Shown in pieces: positions 54,201-64,000 of a DNA stretch of 64,000 bases. The notes beneath the pieces were generated by a model, which worked only from the letters and a program-made list of their open reading frames with translations, had not been told where the DNA came from and searched no databases. The stretch is from Chrysomallon squamiferum (lineage: Eukaryota > Mollusca > Gastropoda > Neomphalida > Peltospiridae). The position numbers and the translations under genes are program-made. The DNA is taken from positions 40,277,251 to 40,341,250 of the forward strand of contig CM022670.1 of assembly GCA_012295275.1 (NCBI GenBank), given 5' to 3'. Every line of letters starts with the position of its first letter. Position 1 is the stretch's first letter.

Positions 54201-56186
54201 GATGAAGAATTGTATTTGATAATTTCAGAACAATAATGGCTGGAATTCTTCCCTTTGGTGCCATGTTTATAGAACTCTTTTTCATCTTCACTGTAAGTGT
54301 TTTATTTTTAAATTTATTTTTATTTTATTTTTTAATCTTTTTTTATTGATTTTTCATTTTCTATTCATAATTGCATATGATTTTCTTTATTTTAATTTTT
54401 TTATTTTTTTTTTTTCAGTCATTTTAAATTCATTTCATTCTTAATTACTAAACAATTTTTTAAAGAAAAAGAAGATATTTCATTAATGTGGCATCTGCAT
54501 TTATAAATATTTTAAACTTCAAGGAATGTTAAATAATGTTTTGTCCATCCAACCTGGATCCTTGACTTTGTTCTGGCTCATTTATCAAAAGTTCAGTTTT
54601 TAATGCTTTCTCTTTTTTTAACTTTATTTTTATTTTTTATATTTTATTTATTTTTTTATTATTATTATTTTTATTTTTATTTTTATTTTTTTTTTATATG
54701 GATTTTTGATGATTGATTTTACTTTATTGATGTTTTACAAAACCAAATTCATAGACAGAATTTAGCTTGATGAATTGTAGACTGGCTGTTAAGTGAAAAC
54801 TAACTTTAACAATAACGTGCCACGTTCTGTTTAAATACACAGTTTTGTTTCAAGTTTTATCATCTCTCTGTTGCAGGCTATCTGGGAGAACCAGTTCTAT
54901 TATCTGTTTGGATTCCTCTTCCTTGTATTCATTATTCTCATAGTGTCTGTGTCACAGATTGCAGTTGTCATGGTGTACTTTCAATTGTGTGGAGAGGTGG
55001 GTAGTCATAGTAACTGAAATATGAGTTTTAAATAATTTGTTTCCATTTTGTGTTATTTAAAACAGACCACTACGAACAAATTACCTTAATACTTTTTCCT
55101 TATTTCTAAATGGGTTGTTTTGTTTTATTTATTTTTAAATCTGTATACCAAACTTTTACAAGCAAGAATTGAATGTAAAATAGCGAAGTCAATAAAAATC
55201 CTTAAAGGATGCAGTAAATTACATTATGTACAGAATGTTTTTTCTTGTTTTGTTCACAAGTGTGTAAAATGGATTAAAGATGAGACGTGGTTGTTGTTTC
55301 AGGATTATCACTGGTGGTGGAGGTCGTTTGTTGTGTCTGGTGGATCAGCACTTTACATCTTTGCTTACTCTATATTCTACTTCATTACTAAGGTGAGTTA
55401 GTCTTACAGTATTTTGTTTAACAGAAGAGAACTTTGTTACCAGAGTCTTTTGTTTGTTTTATAAAGTTCCTGCAGTGTCTTTTTCTAGTTTTTATCGTAC
55501 CGTTATGATGATTTGTCATTTGACATGTTATAGAGATCATGAGATGTAATAATATGTATTGAATGTATGAAAAAAATAGAAAAATTGTATTTTATTGAAG
55601 TATTTTTTATTATTATTACTACTACTACTACTGTTGTTGTTGTTGTTTTGTTAGGTTTTATCTGTTAGCTTTGTTCTTAAAAATCAACAGAATCGTAAAT
55701 GCTTTGCATTAACGTTTTAATTATTTTAAATATTATGTAATTTTTACATGTATATGTTTACGTTATTATTTAATGTTTTATTTTTATTTTTAATTTTAAA
55801 TATTATCATCCCACATTTGCATTAATTTTTATTTATGTATTTATGTAATTTTTACATGTATATGTTTACGTATTATTTAATGTTTTATTTTTATTTTTAA
55901 TCTATTTTGTTTACAGCTTGAAATCACTGAGTTCATCCCACATTTGCATTAATTTTTTATTTATGTATTTATATAATTTTTACAATCGTATGTTTACATA
56001 TTATTTAATGTTTTATTTTTAATCTATTATGTTACAGCTTGAAATCACTGAGTTCATCCCATCGCTGCTGTACCTGGGCTACACGATGCTCATTGTGATA
56101 ACATTCTGGATCCTCACTGGAACCATTGGTTTTATGCTGCTTACTGGTTCATCAGAAAGATTTACAGTGCTATTAAAATAGATTAA
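45267..56186 (+). CDS. TM9SF4: Transmembrane 9 superfamily member 4
   Basis: Nonaspanin of Golgi/endosomal membranes: a lumenal N-domain, then nine membrane spans. Family roles are membrane-protein sorting and adhesion. Exons: 45267-45278, 46400-46507, 47265-47367, 47870-47913, 48218-48351, 48767-48869, 49362-49413, 49736-49777, 50121-50212, 50745-50897, 51328-51398, 51797-51929, 52224-52305, 52671-52746, 53239-53322, 53667-53762, 53962-54041, 54229-54292, 54877-54996, 55303-55392, 56038-56186. A signal peptide leads into [49 protein letters not shown] and [18 protein letters not shown] are diagnostic of TM9SF4 rather than TM9SF2. Two single-base gaps break the frame (exons 7 and 21). With one T added at each, the exons total 1890 nt (629 residues; human 642) and end in the K-x-D sorting motif KID. 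As written, exon 21 stops at 56181. Exon 1 (MASK) is least certain; an ATG opens exon 2. Confidence 0.93.
55741..56037 (+). repeat. Tandem intron repeat, about 121-127 bp period
   Basis: Three successive copies within the last TM9SF4 intron share TTTAATGTTTTATTTTT, ATCCCACATTTGCATTAATT and TACATGTATATGTTTACG (or variants). The last two copies include the 3' splice site and the first 24 nt of exon 21. The third passes into the real exon. Confidence 0.85.
55917..55952 (+). other. Decoy copy of the last TM9SF4 exon start
   Basis: TTTACAG followed by 24 nt identical to the start of exon 21 (CTTGAAATCACTGAG...), then diverging to reach TAA at 55950-55952. If spliced from exon 20 it would add [11 protein letters not shown] and stop, removing the last membrane span and the C-terminal sorting motif. 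Confidence 0.6.
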
Positions 56187-59100
56187 TGAACATGATGGTT
56201 TTAAATGACGTTGCATGCTAGGAATTTAATTATGAATGAGTGAAATGTGAGTCATACCTTTTATCCTTAGTTTTAAGAAATCCCTGTTAAATCAGGCAGG
56301 ATTATTCTTCAAGAAAGATTTTAATCTGGCTTGGGGTGTTCTTTTTATTTTCCTGATTGTTTTTTTTTTTTTTTTTTTTTTTTTTGTCCAGTTTCAAAAG
56401 TAGAAAAAAGAAACAGGGGCTAATAATAGAAAATATATCTCAGTTTATTACTTTAGATTTGCATTTAATGTTATTTAATGTTGTTTTGGGGTTAAATTTT
56501 TTTTTTTTTCTAATTCTAGATAAATCGACACATATTAGTGGGTTGTTTTTTTATCATGTACTCATTATTTATATCATTTCTTGAACTGTTTCTTCTTTTC
56601 TTAAGAAGTTAATTGTTACGTTTTTAAATATATATATATATATTATGTGTATTTTTTCATTCTTTTTTCATTAAATTTGTAAATTATCAAAATAGCCTTT
56701 CAGTAAACATTTGTATTAAGAAAGTGCTAGTCTTGTTGTGTTATAACATTGAAGATTAACATTGTTAAAATCTAACAAAAAGAAACTACTAATAATAGGA
56801 AGACTTTACAGCTGAAAGTAAAAACCAGATTAGCATAATACATATGGAAAGTTGTAAGAAATATTGAACCGCATTATGTTAGTATATCTGATGTGGGATC
56901 TAACTAAGGTTATTTTTATTTGTGAAACACTACTGTTAGATGGTCTAATTATGTTTTGTTTGGGATTGTACAGTTTTAAAAAAACTATTATACTGCTAGT
57001 AGACTTTTTTCAATGTTAATCTCAAAATTTCATCAGTAGTCATTTAAATTGTTTTAGTTTGATCCAAATGTCATTTTAAAGTTTTCGTTTGGATGGTATG
57101 TTCTTACTTAATTGTGTTATTACTGCTGTGTAAAGGATGACTTTGCAGTGTTGACAGACATTTGAGAGTTCAAGTACATTTCAAATGGAATTAGGGTTCA
57201 TGCAGGATTCTCTCTCTTGACCTAAAAAAATATGTTTAACATTCTCTTCCCATGTACCATCCCTAAATTTGTGATGTTACAATTAAAACAATATATGTAT
57301 ATGTCAATAATATATGTATGCTCATACAGTATCATCAACAGTGGCTATTCTCAACTGTTCCCTTTGATCTACATTTAAGATTATTAATGGGTGATCTCTG
57401 ACTTACATACAAGTGAAAAACTAGAAGTCTAAGTTTTATGTATGTAAAATATAAATAATAATTAAAAGAAGTGGTTTGTTTATTATTGCTATCATCAGTT
57501 TGCATCAGTTAATTTGTGTGTATATATATAGATATCTGCTGTCCTTAGTGGATACAAAGAGATATCCATTATTTCTGTAGATACTTCTTGTCATTTCCAC
57601 TCTTTCTGTTTACTTCACTTCATTGATGTTAGCACTGAAAGATTCTACAACAACCTTATTGCAGCATTTTTCTCATCAAAGCATTACAAAGAAAAGTGGC
57701 TATGGCATCTTGTACAAAAAGCAATAGAAAATTGTACAAAATGTTAACTGAAAAGTTCAATTGGTTCAGTTCATTAATTTGTAAATATATTTCATGGAAT
57801 GTGTTGATTTCATTTTGTTCTTGATCACTATATATATATGTAAACAAACCACTGATTATGTATCCATTATAGTGAGTTAGTGCTTATGTGCATCTCTACA
57901 TTTTACAGCAGATAGTTAAATCACGTTATCAGTTTAGTTTATTCAGGTTTGTTTCTCTGTGTTTTATTTCAAATGTTGTTAACCACTAAAATTAGATTAT
58001 ACAGTGGTAAGACTTAAAATTAAATATTAGTGTTTAACTTTGTTTTCTTCAAAACATTTTTCATCTTTAATCATCAGTATTTTTCAGTTTCAGCAGCTTG
58101 TATATTTCTGTATCTTAGATTGTATTTAAAGATCTTTGTTCAGCTTTGACATCCATTATTGTATGATAATGTTCTACACTAAATATATATATATATATAT
58201 AGATATAGATATAAACGGTAAGATAGTTAATGTAAATATTGTTATTTATTTAATAGTCCAACACAGAGTAACACAGAAAATATATTCTCTAATTAGAATT
58301 GTGCTGACCCAAAATCTATATCGTCTTAGCAAAACGATATGAGATTTGAAGCATATCGGAGTAAATTTTTGTTTTCCAACTTGCTATTTTTAATTTACTG
58401 TTAATTACCCATCAAGATAATCTTTTAAAAAAAAAAAAAAAAAAAAAAGGAATCGTTTAATTTTTACAAGTTGTTAATATGGTTTAAGAATGTAAATATT
58501 TTACTAGTTATTTACTTCGATTGTTGCTGTTGAAAAGTCATACTTTCAATGAGACAAATTTTACTGAAAAATGTTTTAATTTTATCATGACATCAGATAA
58601 AAGGAAACATGGTTTATTAATAAATTCAATAGATATTATTATTCACAAAATTAAGGGAACAAAATTATGAGGTAATGATTGATAATATATAACAGGATGA
58701 GAAATGTGAACGTAAAAAATTCTTGGATTCTGTCAGATTTCGTAGCATATGATAATCAGACTGTTGGAACATACTCTATTTTGACTGACTGAAGACAGAT
58801 AAAGAAAAGTATGAATAGTTTGTTTTTCTCCCTCTGGATTGATGATAATTACATTGGTGTAGAATCTGGTGTTTAAATGATTTACAATTCTTAACAGGAA
58901 AGGTTGTCTTTTTGTTTTTAGTGATGCATATTTAAGAATGTGAATTGATTAAGTCATAAAAATGTAACTTTAATAAAAAGAGTTAATAGTTATAGTACTT
59001 TTTTAATGTGGAAAGTGTACAAGTGAGGTACATTTTCAAATGTATAAAGTGAATCAGTGATGTATGTGTTTGAGTGTGAAATCGGTGATGTGTGGTTTCA

Positions 59101-59420
59101 AATGTTACATAAATTGATACCATTCTACTTTGCGAGCAAATTAATTCTGAATACTGTTGTCTTGAATTTTGTGGTGAGTAAATCATTGATTATACAGTTC
59201 TGTTTGTGAGTATATCATTGATATACTCAGTCTGAATGTGGAGTGCTGAATCTTCGACCTGTCATTCTGAATGTGATTAATGAAACCAGTTTTTATGTGT
59301 TAACTGATGATGATATGTATGGCATCTCAGTTGTTGAAATTCTGTCTTGAATTTGGGAAATGTACTTTTATCTAGCAAATTGTTTTTATGCTTCACTTTA
59401 TTGATTTGAATGAACCTTTT

Positions 59421-59455
<35 letters not shown>

Positions 59456-60050
59456 TGGATATTTTACTTGATTAAACTGATTGTATACACGTATACCAAA
59501 AAAATAAGTGGTCCAGACACTGTTGAATAATGGGCAGGATGACTGTCATATTGTTAGACTTGCTCCTTTACTAACAGAAAATGTTTCTGTGTTCACTGAA
59601 TGTTGTGAAAATATTATAACCTCTATTTATTCTCGGTTGTTCCATTATTATATCACAAATGGAACTGTTCTGTTATTTTGGCTATCATTATTTAACAATT
59701 ATAATTTTTGTGTGCATTTGTGAGTAAAAAGAGAAAGGAAGAACTGTTTAAAATGAGAAAACAAGGTACATCGTTCTAAATGAGAAAATGAGATGATTTA
59801 TGTGTCAGTTTAATTAATTATTATAGTGTTGATCTGTTTTATTCTCCTGCATGACGGAAAAAAAAAAAAAATGATATGAAACAATAATGTTTTCATTTTA
59901 TGGATGGAATTTGTAATAATATCTTCCTATATAGCACAATGCACAGTTAATTATTGTATACTCTTGTAGATATGAGGTATTATTCTTTCAGTTTGTTGTA
60001 TACATTGTTGGCTACAAAGAGGGAAATAAAACTTGTATTTTTATATAGAT
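56187..60050 (+). other. Probable long 3' UTR and flank of TM9SF4
   Basis: No other gene is visible between the TM9SF4 stop and the ELP3 stop. A strong AATAAA at 60025-60030 could end a UTR of about 3.9 kb; earlier AATAAA sites (for example 58619-58624) could end shorter forms. T-rich runs at 56360-56385 and 59425-59452 and an A run at 58427-58448 are present. Confidence 0.4.
60025..60030 (+). promoter_or_regulatory. Candidate distal poly(A) signal of TM9SF4
   Basis: AATAAA followed by a GT/T-rich stretch within 30 bp, the usual downstream context. Confidence 0.45.
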
Positions 60051-60055
60051 TTGTT

Positions 60056-60069
60056 TTTATTGTTTTATT
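60056..60069 (-). promoter_or_regulatory. Poly(A) signals of ELP3
   Basis: Two minus-strand AATAAA motifs (60056-60061 and 60064-60069), about 250 nt beyond the ELP3 stop. Cleavage would fall inside the TM9SF4 terminal region. Confidence 0.55.
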
Positions 60070-60317
60070 AAACAGGTATTTATGCTTCCTTTATAATTTT
60101 AACAGATATTATCTAGTCCTGCAGAAGTAAAAAAAAAAAATTGAAAAAATAATTTCCATTGTTAAATTACAAAAACATCAGCCAAAGCAATATTTAAATT
60201 ATATTTTTAATAGACTGACTATCTGGTTGCCAGTATCACTTTCCTGATCATAAAGATGTAATCTATTACAAATGGAAATCATGAAGAAACTTTATTTTCA
60301 GTTGTGTTCAGTATGTA

Positions 60318-63544
<3,227 letters not shown>

Positions 63545-64000
63545 CTAAAATCACAAACAATAAAATGGTTAAATAACTAAATATCTAAATAACAAAGACA
63601 AAATATCTTTAACTGTTTTAAAAGTGGAAAAAATTCATATTTTTTATTTCTGGCATCCAAACAATTATCTTATAACAGTAGTGGAATAATAATGATTAAA
63701 AAAGTCTATTACTAATTTGAAAAGCAAATTAATCAAATAGATTGTTCTTCTTATGGTTCAATTCATTATAAATACTATCATTTTACAATATCAAGCTCAA
63801 ACAATGATTACAATTTGACAAAATAATTAATAAAACCAATTACGTTGACCATAAATCCATTAGATTATCAACAACGATTCTATCAAAGTGAAAGATTTGC
63901 CCAAATAAATACTACATGGTACATTAAAAACATGCAAAACAGAACTGTTTATTTTCCAGAAAGATGGACTACTCATTTTTATTAACAGCATTATATGCTA

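Noticed and set aside
45267-56186. TM9SF4 as a pseudogene because of two frameshifts
   Set aside because: All splice sites, phases and conserved motifs are intact, and both faults are single missing bases in T runs.

Overview
The window is eukaryotic nuclear DNA, AT-rich, with spliced genes, GT-AG introns of mostly 0.3-1 kb, and very dense microsatellites. Protein similarity (TM9SF4, RPS20, ELP3, GADD45 and an intron-bearing tRNA-Leu) fits a bilaterian animal. Gene structure and repeat style suggest an invertebrate, perhaps a lophotrochozoan such as a mollusc, but the sequence alone does not settle this.

Layout. From 1 to about 8 kb there is no gene, only simple repeats. From 8.1 to 35.5 kb lies a GADD45 domain: two four-exon GADD45 paralogs on the minus strand (coding 9541-11459 and 32519-35349). 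They are separated by about 21 kb of non-coding DNA packed with (CT)n, (CA)n, (AAT)n and (GTA)n arrays. Between and around them are candidate regulatory repeats: a 25-bp minisatellite made of p53-type half-sites, eight perfect CRE octamers (TGACGTCA), a triplicated element with a TTAYGTAA site exactly 26 bp before TAATTAAT, an 11-bp array of TTACATAA and a duplicated AP-1 segment. From 35.5 to 40.9 kb no gene is visible.

From 40.9 kb to the end the DNA is an ordinary housekeeping block with few microsatellites: tRNA-Leu(CAA) with a 39-nt intron (40950-41072, plus), RPS20 (coding 42554-44172, minus), TM9SF4 (coding 45267-56186, plus, 21 exons) and the 3' part of ELP3 (60318-63544, minus, running off the window). 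RPS20 and TM9SF4 diverge from a 1.1-kb spacer. TM9SF4 and ELP3 converge, and their poly(A) signals lie within 45 bp of each other.

The genes are not one pathway. GADD45 proteins are stress-response signalling scaffolds; RPS20, tRNA-Leu and ELP3 (wobble-uridine tRNA modification) serve translation; TM9SF4 is an endomembrane protein. TM9SF4 as written has two one-base gaps, both at T4 runs where conservation calls for T5. These look like homopolymer errors, because splice phases and total length are otherwise consistent. Its last intron carries a tandemly copied 3' splice site with a decoy exon. I found no clear new biological system. The most unusual material is the repeat-based regulatory sequence around the GADD45 pair.
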